Source: an uncultured Ruminococcus sp. (lineage in GTDB: Bacteria > Bacillota > Clostridia > Oscillospirales > Acutalibacteraceae). From it: a DNA stretch of 40,795 nt. The DNA is taken from the NCBI GenBank assembly GCA_902777275.1, contig CACYTI010000020.1, forward strand, positions 1-40,795. Direction: 5' to 3'. Within the stretch, counting starts at the first letter, position 1; every line of letters starts with the position of its first letter. The notes below the pieces were generated by a model. It saw only the letters and a list, made by a program, of their open reading frames with translations, did no database searches and was not told where the DNA came from. This document shows, one piece after another, positions 8,276-16,800 of the stretch. Both the position numbers and the translations under genes were made by a program.

Positions 8276-8647
8276 AGAGCAAAAAAACAGCAATGTCGGA
8301 ATAAACCAATTTCAAAATCATATAATGAACACAAAGCGAAAAATGTAAACAAATTTATCCCTAACGAAATAATAACGGTTGTATTCATTATAAACGAACA
8401 GTAAATACTTATAATAAGTATTATTCCAAACATTTTAATTAAAAGCGGCAGATTGATTTCCAAAGCAAAAGTCATCGCCTTATGTCGCTTTTTTAGATTA
8501 TGGAGTTATTTTTAGTTATTTTATTCTATAACATACAATTTGAAATACCTATGGGCTACATTCCGTCACTATAGTGAATTGAAAAAAGTCGCCGTTTCAA
8601 TTAATATTAATGTAACAAAAGAAACAAAAAGACAGGTAGGGAAAAGA
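8276..8647. other. AT-rich intergenic region upstream of XRE gene
   Basis: No gene is supported here. The one clear structure is a dyad, AATACTTA-TAA-TAAGTATT (8404-8422), which could be an operator or a weak hairpin. It lies about 225 bp upstream of the regulator start. Confidence 0.4.
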
Positions 8648-8986
8648 ATGGATAGATTAGCATTATCGAGATTGATCGGGGCAAATATCCGCAAGCACAG
8701 AGTTCAAAGAGATCTAAGTCAGGAGCATTTGGCGCTTGAGTCGGGAATACATCCCGCATACATCAGCAAGCTTGAGCGCGGCGAGAAATGCCCTACCATT
8801 GATACGCTTTACAGACTCGCAAAATCATTGGGTATTCCTGTTTATAAGCTGATTGACATTGACGGAGACATGGATAGCATTTCCGATACAGCCTATAAGA
8901 TACAAAAATCAATCAGTGACTTACCCCCTGAAAAACAAAATCGGGTAGCTGACCTGATCGATGAAATCGTTAATCTTATAAAGTGA
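8648..8986 (+). CDS. XRE-family helix-turn-helix regulator
   Basis: The 112-residue DNA-binding protein has one N-terminal HTH_3 domain (about residues 8-65): LIGANIRKHRVQRDLSQEHL, then SGIHPAYISKLERGEKCPT and TLYRLAKSLGIPVYKLID. The C-terminal 40 residues form an acidic helical tail of unknown role. ATG 8648 is preferred over an in-frame ATG at 8540 because AGGTAGGG (8634-8641) is 6 nt upstream and the longer N-terminus would be unrelated to the domain. It is monocistronic, with a terminator overlapping its stop. Its target is unknown; autoregulation is a common pattern in the family. Confidence 0.88.
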   Translation: MDRLALSRLIGANIRKHRVQRDLSQEHLALESGIHPAYISKLERGEKCPTIDTLYRLAKSLGIPVYKLIDIDGDMDSISDTAYKIQKSISDLPPEKQNRVADLIDEIVNLIK

Positions 8987-9012
8987 CGCTCTTTTCAGAG
9001 CGTTTTCTTTTT
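8986..9012 (+). terminator. Rho-independent terminator of the XRE gene
   Basis: A 7-bp stem (ACGCTCT with AGAGCGT) and 4-nt loop are followed by TTTCTTTTTT. The first base is the last base of the stop codon. Confidence 0.88.
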
Positions 9013-9142
9013 TACTCGGTTTATCCTAAACAGCGTATTTTTCCATTTATCGCGAATAAAACCTTTTCTTTTTTTAAAATATATGCTATACTTTTAGTGC
9101 AAAGGCTTGTTTATACCTTTAGTATTAAGAGCGGTGATGCAC

Positions 9143-9880
9143 ATGAAAAATGCTTTGATTACAGGCGGGGCTGGTGGGATTGGCACAGCGATTTGTCGTG
9201 AATTTGCAAAAAACGGATATAACGTGGCGATCCACTGCTTTAAAAGCAGAGACGCTGCCCGCGCGCTTGCGGAAGAATTGGAAAGTATTTATAAAATCAA
9301 ATCAATTCCGCTGTATGCCGATGTTGCCGATCCGGCTTCGGTAAGCGCTATGTTCGACAGCTACGGCAGACATTTCGACTCGCTCGACGTTCTTATTAAC
9401 AACGCAGGAATCGCTCAGCAAAAATTATTTACGGATATAACCGCAGAGGAGTGGCGCAAAATGCTTTCGGTAAATCTTGACGGTGTGTTCTATTGCTGTC
9501 AGCAGGCGCTCAGGCGGTATATGCTGCCCAGTCACTGCGGTGTAATATTAAATATAAGCTCGATGTGGGGACAGGCGGGAGCCTCGTGCGAGGTTCACTA
9601 CAGCGCGGCAAAAGCGGGTGTTATCGGACTCACCAAAGCGCTGGCAAAGGAAGTTGGGCTGTCGGGGATCCGCGTAAACTGCATCGCACCGGGCGTGATA
9701 ATGACCGATATGATGAAAGGCTTTGACAGCGATACCCTTGACGCGCTGAAAGAGGAAACCCCGTTGAATTCCCTCGGAACGCCTCAAAACATAGCGGATG
9801 CGGCAGTGTTTTTATGCAGTGATAAAGCCTGCTTTATAACAGGTCAAACACTCGGAGTAAACGGCGGATTTATCATTTAG
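9143..9880 (+). CDS. Short-chain dehydrogenase/reductase, FabG-like
   Basis: The 245-residue NAD(P)-dependent oxidoreductase has a Rossmann fold. It shows the cofactor motif TGGAGGIG (residues 7-14), NNAG near 87, the catalytic Ser in NISSMWG and the YSAAK motif near 153. The C-terminus GQTLGVNGGFI is typical. Length and motifs match 3-oxoacyl-ACP reductase, but it lies apart from fatty-acid genes, so the substrate is uncertain. ATG 9143 is chosen because GGTG (9133-9136) is 6 nt upstream; ATG 9137 is an alternative. It is probably transcribed alone (TATACT near 9087). Confidence 0.88.
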   Translation: MKNALITGGAGGIGTAICREFAKNGYNVAIHCFKSRDAARALAEELESIYKIKSIPLYADVADPASVSAMFDSYGRHFDSLDVLINNAGIAQQKLFTDITAEEWRKMLSVNLDGVFYCCQQALRRYMLPSHCGVILNISSMWGQAGASCEVHYSAAKAGVIGLTKALAKEVGLSGIRVNCIAPGVIMTDMMKGFDSDTLDALKEETPLNSLGTPQNIADAAVFLCSDKACFITGQTLGVNGGFII

Positions 9881-9886
9881 GTCGGG

Positions 9887-10024
9887 CGCCGGTGGGCGCT
9901 TTCGGCGCCTATTAATAAGTTATAATAATAACAAGCCTTCCTTCAACGGCGCGGTCTGACGCGGGAAATGGAGGAAGGTTTTTATGCTGTTAAGAAGCGC
10001 GGACCGGGTGCAGCGTCACGCTGC
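9887..10024. repeat. Interspersed modular repeat, copy A
   Basis: Three blocks recur with the same order and spacing at 13,746-13,870: one ending GGGCGCTTTCGGCGCCT (from 9887), AACGGCGCG (9945) and TAAGAAGCGCGGAC (9991). A further 24-bp module (10,001-10,024) containing hairpin GCAGCG-TCA-CGCTGC recurs exactly at 19,368-19,391. It lies between the convergent SDR and rplL genes. Confidence 0.7.
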
Positions 10025-10075
10025 AAAACAAAAGCCGGGCAGCGGCGTTGGTTTAAACAACACCGTTTGCCCGGC
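10025..10075 (-). terminator. Terminator of the rplJL operon
   Basis: On the minus strand a long hairpin (outer stem GCCGGGC with GCCCGGC, 10,034-10,075, with further inner pairing) is followed by TTTTGTTTT. It lies 21 bp after the rplL stop. Confidence 0.85.
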
Positions 10076-10096
10076 ATAAAGCGCGTTAAGAGTAAA

Positions 10097-10471
10097 TTAC
10101 TTAAGCTCAACCTCGGCGCCTGCGCCTTCGAGCTTCTCTTTAACAGCCTCAGCATCCTCTTTGGATACCTGCTCTTTAACAGCCTTGGGAGCGCTGTCAA
10201 CGAGAGCCTTAGCTTCCTTAAGTCCAAGACCTGTGATCTCACGAACAGCCTTGATAACGGCAATCTTGTTGCCGCCGACACCCTTAAGGATAACGTCGAA
10301 CTCGGTCTGCTCAGCCTCGGCAGCACCAGCCTCTACGGGACCTGCAACAGCTACGGCAGCAGCAGCGGATACGCCAAACTCATCCTCAACAGCGTGAACG
10401 AGCTCGGAAAGCTCAAGAACTGTGAGGCCTTTTAATTCTTCAATAATAGCAGTAATTTTCTCAGATGCCAT
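10097..10471 (-). CDS. rplL: 50S ribosomal protein L7/L12
   Basis: The stalk protein recruits translational GTPases to the ribosome. The 124-residue product starts [20 protein letters not shown] and has the alanine-rich hinge and the C-terminal signature [15 protein letters not shown]. The ATG at 10,471 follows GGAGG at good spacing; an upstream in-frame start would include that site. It follows rplJ in the usual order and ends at a terminator. Confidence 0.97.
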   Translation of the reverse strand: MASEKITAIIEELKGLTVLELSELVHAVEDEFGVSAAAAVAVAGPVEAGAAEAEQTEFDVILKGVGGNKIAVIKAVREITGLGLKEAKALVDSAPKAVKEQVSKEDAEAVKEKLEGAGAEVELK

Positions 10472-10519
10472 TGTATTTACCTCCAATATTTTCGTCGTAA
10501 TAGTTTGATTTAATACAGC

Positions 10520-11089
10520 TTATTCGGCTGCGGGAGCCTCGGCTGCTTCCTCAGCGGGAGCTGCCTCAGCAGCTTTCTTCTCAAGGCAAGCGTCAAAACC
10601 GCCCTCGTCAACAACAGCCTGAATAACACGGGCAAATGCTGCGATGGGAGCCTGGAACGCGCCGAGAACGTTTGCGAGAAGTACTTCTCTTGTGGGAAGC
10701 TTGGAAAGAGCTGTGATGGTGTCCATGTCCACTACAGCGCCGTCGAGATAACCCGACTTAACCTTAAAGTTGTCGTGATCCTTTGCATAGTTGCAAAGGA
10801 TACGGGCTGCGGCAGCATACTCGCTGTCGCTGGTCGCGAGAGCTGTTGTGCCCTCCAAAACGGGCTTAAGCTCCTCAAGACCTGCATCGTCACACGCGCG
10901 GGAAAGAAGCGTATTCTTAACAACGGTGTATTTTACGTCGTTTTCACGCAGTTCCTTTCTGAGCTTGGTGTCGTCCTCGGTGTTGATACCCTCGAAGCAA
11001 ACTACCAAACCTGTAATGGAGTTTTTAAGTCTTTCGGAAAGCTCTGCAACGATTGCTTTCTTTTGCTCTAAAACACTCTGACTTGGCAA
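10520..11089 (-). CDS. rplJ: 50S ribosomal protein L10
   Basis: The base of the L7/L12 stalk. The product has the family N-terminus PSQSVLEQKKAIVAELSE and an alanine/glutamate-rich tail, AAPAEEAAEAPAAE. The start is taken as TTG 11,089 because GGAGG lies 8 nt upstream and the protein then begins MPSQSVLEQ, as homologues do. A GTG at 11,098 overlaps the ribosome binding site. It is about 189 residues. Expression is likely set by the L10 leader and attenuator just upstream, and it is paired with rplL 48 bp downstream. Confidence 0.95.
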   Translation of the reverse strand: MPSQSVLEQKKAIVAELSERLKNSITGLVVCFEGINTEDDTKLRKELRENDVKYTVVKNTLLSRACDDAGLEELKPVLEGTTALATSDSEYAAAARILCNYAKDHDNFKVKSGYLDGAVVDMDTITALSKLPTREVLLANVLGAFQAPIAAFARVIQAVVDEGGFDACLEKKAAEAAPAEEAAEAPAAE

Positions 11090-11127
11090 AAAATTCACCT
11101 CCGATAAAATAGGTTTTACCGCAGTTC

Positions 11128-11250
11128 AAAAAAACTGTCCGAAGCGCGCACCTCGGACAGTTGACAAATACTAAAAAGTAATTGCACTTTCCTCGGCAGG
11201 TAAGGAATAACCTTTTTACGCATTGCACCTACTGTCTTTAGAACCGCAAT
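11128..11250 (-). ncRNA. Ribosomal L10 leader with attenuator hairpin
   Basis: The minus-strand leader between rplA and rplJ carries the recognisable pattern AGACAGTAGGTGCAATGCG, then CCTTACCTGCCGAGG, as in Firmicute L10 leaders that bind L10(L12)4. It ends in a 10-bp terminator stem (AACTGTCCGA with TCGGACAGTT, 11,133-11,162) followed by a U-run, about 40 nt before the rplJ start. This fits autogenous control by attenuation, based on family knowledge. Confidence 0.85.
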
Positions 11251-11272
11251 ATATATTCAATTCAAAAATGAA

Positions 11273-11968
11273 TCAAACAGTGAATTTGATAGGATTCATT
11301 CTTACGCTGGGACCCATTGTGGAAGCGACAGCGACCGAACGAACGTACTGACCCTTTGCCGCCGCAGGCTTAGCCTTAACGATGGCGTCCATAAGAGTGT
11401 CAAGGTTCTCGGTAAGCTTGTCAACGCCGAAGGAAACCTTGCCGATGGGGCAGTGAATGATATTTGTTTTGTCAAGACGGTACTCGATCTTACCTGCCTT
11501 GGCTTCCTTGATCGCCTTGGCGATGTCGGGAGTAACGGTGCCCGCCTTGGGGTTAGGCATAAGACCGCGCGGACCGAGGATACGGCCGAGACGACCGACC
11601 AGACCCATGCAGTCGGGAGTGGTGATAAGAACGTCGAAATCCATCCAGTTTTCCTGCTGGATCTTCTGAGTCATGTCTTCGGCTCCGACATAATCGGCGC
11701 CCGCCTGTCTTGCGATTTCCTCATTGGGACCCTTGCAGATAGCCAGAACACGAACTCTTCTGCCTGTACCGTTGGGAAGCACGACCGCGCCTCTGACCTG
11801 CTGGTCGGCGTGACGGCCGTCAACGCCGAGCTTTACGTGAAGCTCAACGGTTTCGTCAAACTTGGCTGTGGCTGTTTTGATAACAGTGTCCAGAGCCTCG
11901 TTTGTCTCATATAATCTGGTTCTGTCAACGAGCTTAGCAGCGTCAACATATTTTTTACCGTGTTTCAT
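11273..11968 (-). CDS. rplA: 50S ribosomal protein L1
   Basis: The large-subunit L1-stalk protein and known translational autoregulator. The 231-residue product has the N-terminus [20 protein letters not shown] and the family signature in [17 protein letters not shown]. Start ATG 11,968 follows GGAGG. A candidate L1-binding hairpin lies just upstream (11,988-12,015). It is in the rplK-rplA order and is followed by the L10 leader. Confidence 0.97.
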   Translation of the reverse strand: MKHGKKYVDAAKLVDRTRLYETNEALDTVIKTATAKFDETVELHVKLGVDGRHADQQVRGAVVLPNGTGRRVRVLAICKGPNEEIARQAGADYVGAEDMTQKIQQENWMDFDVLITTPDCMGLVGRLGRILGPRGLMPNPKAGTVTPDIAKAIKEAKAGKIEYRLDKTNIIHCPIGKVSFGVDKLTENLDTLMDAIVKAKPAAAKGQYVRSVAVASTMGPSVRMNPIKFTV

Positions 11969-11987
11969 CAGTTTTCCTCCATACTTA

Positions 11988-12015
11988 GGTGGTCAAGCGG
12001 AAATTTCCTCCCACC
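11988..12015 (-). promoter_or_regulatory. Candidate L1-binding site before rplA
   Basis: On the minus strand GGTGG (12,015-12,011) pairs with CCACC (11,992-11,988) around an asymmetric GAGGAAATTTCC interior. The core GTGGGAGGAAA is shared with the site upstream of rplK. Position and motif fit L1 autoregulatory sites; the assignment is inferred. Confidence 0.5.
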
Positions 12016-12023
12016 CGGATTAA

Positions 12024-12449
12024 TTAGTCAACTACTGTAATACCCATGCTTCTGGCTGTGCCGGCGATCATTGAAGCAGCCGCTTCCACAGAGCCTGCAT
12101 TGAGGTCGGGCATTTTCTGCTCGGCGATCTTTGTGATCTGCTCTTTGGTAATTGTGGCAACCTTTGTCTTGTTGGGCACGCCCGAACCGCTCTCGATGCC
12201 GCAAGCCTTTTTAAGAAGAACCGCTGCGGGCGGAGTTTTGGTTACGAAAGAGAACGAGCGGTCTGAGTATACTGTGATGACAACAGGAATGATAAGACCG
12301 ATGTCATTCTTTGTGCGCTCGTTGAAATCCTTTGTGAACGCGACAATATTTACGCCGTGCTGACCGAGTGCAGGACCAACAGGCGGTGCCGGGGTAGCTT
12401 TGCCGGCAGGGATTTGAAGCTTTATTAAGCCTACTACCTTTTGAGCCAT
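12024..12449 (-). CDS. rplK: 50S ribosomal protein L11
   Basis: Part of the GTPase-associated centre. The 141-residue product begins [20 protein letters not shown] and has [14 protein letters not shown] and the C-terminal [13 protein letters not shown] 12,449 follows GGAGG at 9 nt; longer in-frame starts lie in the leader. It is followed 55 bp later by rplA. Confidence 0.97.
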   Translation of the reverse strand: MAQKVVGLIKLQIPAGKATPAPPVGPALGQHGVNIVAFTKDFNERTKNDIGLIIPVVITVYSDRSFSFVTKTPPAAVLLKKACGIESGSGVPNKTKVATITKEQITKIAEQKMPDLNAGSVEAAASMIAGTARSMGITVVD

Positions 12450-12492
12450 TGTTAATAACCTCCAAAATTCGTGGTAAATTGCGGAACTCCGT

Positions 12493-12513
12493 TGTGTAGG
12501 GTTTCCTCCCACA
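12493..12513 (-). promoter_or_regulatory. Candidate L1-binding site before rplK
   Basis: Minus-strand TGTGGGAGGAAACCCTACAC folds with TGTG/CACA and GGG/CCC pairing. The 11-nt GTGGGAGGAAA core equals that before rplA. A second small hairpin (GGGAAC/GTTCCC, 12,514-12,529) abuts it. Confidence 0.45.
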
Positions 12514-12530
12514 GGGAACTTGGGTTCCCA

Positions 12531-12556
12531 ATAAAAAGCCCGTAGGGGCTTTTTAT
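12531..12556. terminator. Symmetrical terminator between nusG and rplK
   Basis: An 11-bp perfect stem (ATAAAAAGCCC with GGGCTTTTTAT) and GTAG loop has T-runs on either strand. On the minus strand it would partly separate rpmG-secE-nusG from rplKAJL. Confidence 0.8.
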
Positions 12557-12578
12557 CGTCATTTAATTTTCATCCGGT

Positions 12579-13106
12579 TTAATCTTCAACCGGTTCAGCC
12601 TGTCCGAGTTCGAGCTCAACAGGCGTTTCACGTCCGAACATTGATACAATAACACGGACGTAGTTTTTGTCGGTGTCAATTTCATCGACTGTGCCGACAA
12701 AGTCCTCAAGCGGACCATCAATAATACGTACCGAATCGCCCACAGCGTAGGAAACCTTGACCACACGCTGTTCGACTCCCATTCTGTAAACCTCCGCGTC
12801 GGTAAGAGGAACGGGCTTTGAGCCCGGACCGACAAATCCGGTACAGCCGCGTATGTTGCGGACGACATACCATGTTTCGTCGGTGTAAACCATTTTTACG
12901 AAAACATAGCAGGGATAAATTTTATGCTCTACTTCCTTTGTCTTGTCGCCGACCGTCTCCAAAACCGTTTCGGTGGGAACCTTGACGTCGACGATCATAT
13001 CCTGAAGGTTACGGTTTTCAACCGTAGTCATCAGGTCGCTGGCAACCTTGTTTTCGTAACCCGAATAGGTATGGATAACATACCATTTTGCTTCGTAGTC
13101 CGGCAT
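12579..13106 (-). CDS. nusG: Transcription termination/antitermination factor NusG
   Basis: Binds RNA polymerase and modulates pausing and termination. The 175-residue product has the NGN domain (KWYVIHTYSGYENKV, GCTGFVG) and the C-terminal KOW motif (VGDSVRIIDGPLEDFVGTVDEI). Start ATG 13,106 follows GGAAGAGAGT. It is 43 bp downstream of secE in the standard order. Confidence 0.97.
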   Translation of the reverse strand: MPDYEAKWYVIHTYSGYENKVASDLMTTVENRNLQDMIVDVKVPTETVLETVGDKTKEVEHKIYPCYVFVKMVYTDETWYVVRNIRGCTGFVGPGSKPVPLTDAEVYRMGVEQRVVKVSYAVGDSVRIIDGPLEDFVGTVDEIDTDKNYVRVIVSMFGRETPVELELGQAEPVED

Positions 13107-13149
13107 TCACTCTCTTCCTTTCGTAAGTAAAGTAAGAAGCTTGACCAAA

Positions 13150-13416
13150 TCAGGTCTGTGAAATACCCATAACCAAACCCAGCAAAGCAAAAAGACCGCG
13201 GTCAAGGGCAAAAATAAACAAGCCCATTATGATTATAACAACCAGAACAATGGTAAAATTCTTGGTTGTCTGCTTTGGCGTCGGCCATGTGATTTTCTTC
13301 AGCTCACCCTTACAAGCGAGAAGGTACTTCCAAAGTCTTTTAAAAACGTTCGGCTTTTTGTTGTTAGCAGGCTTTTTCGCGGACTTTTTTACCGCAGCCT
13401 TGGTATCGGCAGCCAT
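13150..13416 (-). CDS. secE: Preprotein translocase subunit SecE
   Basis: The membrane subunit of SecYEG. The 88-residue protein has a basic N-terminal extension, the conserved amphipathic segment CKGELKKITWPTPKQT and a single membrane helix (about residues 54-75). The ribosome binding site AAGGAGG overlaps the rpmG stop codon, so translation is coupled. Confidence 0.95.
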   Translation of the reverse strand: MAADTKAAVKKSAKKPANNKKPNVFKRLWKYLLACKGELKKITWPTPKQTTKNFTIVLVVIIIMGLFIFALDRGLFALLGLVMGISQT

Positions 13417-13428
13417 TAGTGTACCTCC

Positions 13429-13578
13429 TTATTTTGTTTCCTTGTGAAGAGTGTGTTTTTTGCAGAAGCGGCAGTACTTGTTCATGTTAAGTCTGTCGGG
13501 ACTGTTTTTCTTGTTCTTCATTGTGTTGTAATTACGCTGTTTGCATTCTGTGCAGGCCAATGTGATTTTAACTCTCAT
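13429..13578 (-). CDS. rpmG: 50S ribosomal protein L33
   Basis: The 49-residue protein begins [17 protein letters not shown] and ends [16 protein letters not shown]. It retains both cysteine pairs (CTEC, CRFC), the zinc-binding C+ form. GGGAGGTG precedes the ATG at 13,578. It is the first gene of the rpmG-secE-nusG unit. Confidence 0.95.
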   Translation of the reverse strand: MRVKITLACTECKQRNYNTMKNKKNSPDRLNMNKYCRFCKKHTLHKETK

Positions 13579-13627
13579 AACGGCACCTCCCGGTTATTCG
13601 GAATAATTTTAGCCTCCCTCATCGGAG

Positions 13628-13664
13628 CACAAAAATAAAGCCCCTTTCAGAGGTGGCTTTATTT
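13628..13664 (-). terminator. Hairpin overlapping the rpmG promoter
   Basis: On the minus strand a 10-bp stem (AAATAAAGCC with GGCTTTATTT, 13,633-13,664), with further inner pairing, is followed by a T-rich tract. Read-through RNA from the right would form it. RNA starting at the rpmG promoter begins inside the stem and would not. Confidence 0.7.
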
Positions 13665-13689
13665 TATCATATTATAATAGGGTTGTCAA
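13661..13689 (-). promoter_or_regulatory. Promoter of rpmG-secE-nusG
   Basis: Minus-strand TTGACA (13,684-13,689) and TAAAAT (13,661-13,666) have 17-bp spacing. The start point would be near 13,654, about 75 nt before rpmG. Confidence 0.75.
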
Positions 13690-13745
13690 GACTTTTTTAA
13701 GCAGATTTTATGTTTCACCGCGCTCACCGCTTTTATGGGTGCAAA

Positions 13746-13870
13746 CGCCGGCGGGCGCTTTCGGCGCCTTTGGAAAGAATGTGTAGTATTCATAACGTTA
13801 ACTTAACGGCGCGTCAGAACGCGTGCGCAAAACCCATATAAAAATCAACGGTAAGAAGCGCGGACTGCCC
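13746..13870. repeat. Interspersed modular repeat, copy B
   Basis: This shares the three blocks of copy A (9887-10,004) at matching offsets: block 1 at 13,746, AACGGCGCG at 13,805 and TAAGAAGCGCGGAC at 13,852. Sequence between blocks is not conserved. It occupies the spacer between the rpmG promoter and the ABC permease stop. Confidence 0.7.
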
Positions 13871-13885
13871 GTCGGCTCAGCCGAC

Positions 13886-16800
13886 TTATTCTACGCTTTT
13901 CAGGCTTTCTACCATATTGACCGACTTGATTTTGAAGTTCATGGCGGCGTTGACGAGTAGCGAGAATATCAGTGTCAAGCCCGAGGCGTACAGGAATGTT
14001 GATGGGTAAATCTCTCTGCCGAACATCACATTATCTACCTCAACGGTTGTTATTATGAATTCCGCCAGAAATATGCCGAGTACAAGTCCCACGGCAATTC
14101 CCAAAATTGTGAGAACTATGTTTTCTATATATATAAATCGTGAGGTTTCGCGGTTGTAGAAGCCGAGAACCTTGAACGTGGCGATTTCACGCTGTCGCTC
14201 GGCGATATTTATGTTGGTCAGATTGTAGAGCACAACAAAGGCGAGAGCCGCCGCGCATACGACCATGACCACTATGACCATGTTGAGCGAGTTGAGCATA
14301 TTCCGGAAGTCCTTGACGTTCTGTTCCGTGAAGGCTACCGCGGTAATGCGGTCGTCGGCAAGCATTGCCGTGCTGAATGCGGAGTTGGTTTCCTCCGACT
14401 TATCAGTAAGGCGCACCTCATACATATTATATAACGGTTCATATCCGAAAAGCGTTTTGTAGCACTCGGGGGTCATAAACACATAGTTGTGTATGTAGTT
14501 CTCGTAAATGCCGCCAACCTTGATTTTTGCAGAAACGTTTCCGTTGGTCAGTGTGACGGTGTCGCCCGCCGAGAAGCCGAAATCCGAGGCGAGTCTTTCG
14601 TTTATCATCACCGAATCGTCATTGAGTGTGAGGGGCTGCTTGCCGATACGTGTGTGGAGTGAGATAAGGTTTTCAAAATTCTCAATATCTCCGGGAACGG
14701 AAATATATGTGGATTCCTTTGTTTCATGTCCGTTGAAGCCGACGGTCACTTTCTCCTGAAGCGCGGGCATTGAGTCGCTAAGCTTGCCTGTGCTTTCAGC
14801 GAGTGTCTTGATGTATTTCAGATCCTCTGCCGAGCCGCTTTTGCGAGGTATCACCGCTGCGTCGTACTTGAAAATCTCGTTGAACTGAGTTTTGGTGAGA
14901 GGATCGAAGCTGTTGCGCAGTCCGAACGCCGCTACGATAAGAGCGGTGCAGCCCGCGACTCCGATCACCGTCATGCAGAGCCGCGCCTTGTACCTGAACA
15001 AATTGCGGGCGGTCAGCTTTGCGGTGAAGCCCATATGTTTCCAGAGCGGCGTTATTCTTTCGAGCAGTATGCGCTTGCCGGGCTTGGGAGCCTTGGGGCG
15101 CATTGCCTGCGCAGGCTTTGTTCTGAGCGACCTAACGCAGACTATGACCGACACCGCCGTGGTGCAGACGACCGCCGATAAGGTTCCGAGAACGATCGAG
15201 GGAGCGTGCAGTATAAGCGTTATGTCGCCGATGTAGAACATGATTTTGTAAGCGTTGTAAATGATCGCCGGCAGGGTCAAAACGCCGAGCCAGACTCCGA
15301 TGAAGCTGCCCGCTACGGCGGCTATCATCGAGTATATAACATATTTTAATACGACGGAGCCTTTTCCATAGCCCAAAGCCGTAAGTGTGGCTATTTCGGT
15401 TCGCTTTTCCTCTATAAGGCGCGTCATTGTGGTGACGCATACAAGCACAGCGACCAAGAGGAAGAACACGGGGAAGACCTTTGCCACCGCGTCGAGCCTT
15501 TCGACATTTTGCGAGTACGTTGAGTAGCCGGGGTTGTCGCTGCGGTCAAAAACATACCATTCTGCGGTTTTCCCTTCGACCGCTTCAAGAGCTTTCTCTG
15601 CGTCTTCAAGCTCTTTTTTACCCTCGGATATTTTTTCATCCGCCTCGGCTTTCGCCTTGTTGAATTCCTCGCGTGCGGATTTAAGCTCTTCTTCGCCGCT
15701 TTCCTTTTGCTTTTCAAACTCGGCTCTGCCGCTTTCAAGCTGCGCTTTGGCCGTGCTGAGCTGAGTGCGGGCGGCTGAAAGCGTTAACTGCCCGTTGATT
15801 TGCTGAACCGCTAACTCGCTGCTGCCTATGGCAAGCTTCGCGTCGCCCGAAACAAGCTCTGACTGAGCCGCGCCAAACTGTGCCGAGCCTATGGCGTCCA
15901 TTGTGTCATGCTCGATTTTTGCGTAGGGGTCGTCCGAATCCGATTCCTTTAAGGTCGCTTCAAACGCCGCCTTGCTCTCGTTAAAGGTTTGCCTTGCCTC
16001 TTCAAGCTGCTGCACACCCTGAGTAAGAAGAGCTTGCGCTTCGGATATTCCCTCGGCATATTGTACTTCTCCCGCCTCAAGCGCTTCCTCGCCGCTTTTT
16101 ATCTGCTCCTCGGCGGAGTTCAGCTTTTCCTCTGCCTCGGCTATTTTGCTGTTGTATTCCTCCTCACCCGCGTTTATCTGCTCCAAAGCTTCATTAAGCT
16201 TTTGCTCGGCATTGGCTTTTTGCTTCTCAAACTCCTTTTTGCCGTCTTCCAAATCCTTTTTAGCCTTGGGGATCACCTCTGTTGTAAACGCCTTTTCGCG
16301 CTCGTGTGAGAGCTTTTCAAGCTCTTCCTCCATTTTTTCAACCTTTGCTTCGTATTCCTCTGAAAAAGCGGAGACCTCGTCCGAGAACTTCGCCTTTACA
16401 TAAAGCTCGGTGTAGCGAGGAATATTGAAGTCATCGGCGGAAATGTACATATACTCGTCGATTTTTCCGTCACCAATGGTCGTAGTGCCGCGCTGATAAG
16501 AGATGAACAGCGGTGACTCGGTCTTGCCGACAACGGTGAAGTCGTTTGTTTTGAGAAGGTCACTGAGCTTGTTATCGCCCGCGATCGGATCAAAAGATAT
16601 CTTCGCGCCGATTTTGCGGCGGATATTCGCAAAGGCGACGCTTTCCGTTATGATCTCGCCGCTCTTGCGAATGGTTCTGCCCTCGTTGATCGTAAGGGTG
16701 TTAAGCGTCTTGTTGTTTTTGTAGGGCTTCGGGGCGGCTATGACCCTTATGACGGAGCCTCCGTCGTCCGTGGAGGTCAGAACGTCGCAGAAATAAGAGG

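Noticed and set aside
8283-8475. A coding possibility on the minus strand between glnS and the XRE gene
   Set aside because: Hydrophobic low-complexity translation of AT-rich DNA that runs back into the glnS terminator and gene.
9968-10435. A 155-residue plus-strand frame overlapping repeat copy A and rplL
   Set aside because: It reads through the repeat and terminator and then antisense to rplL.
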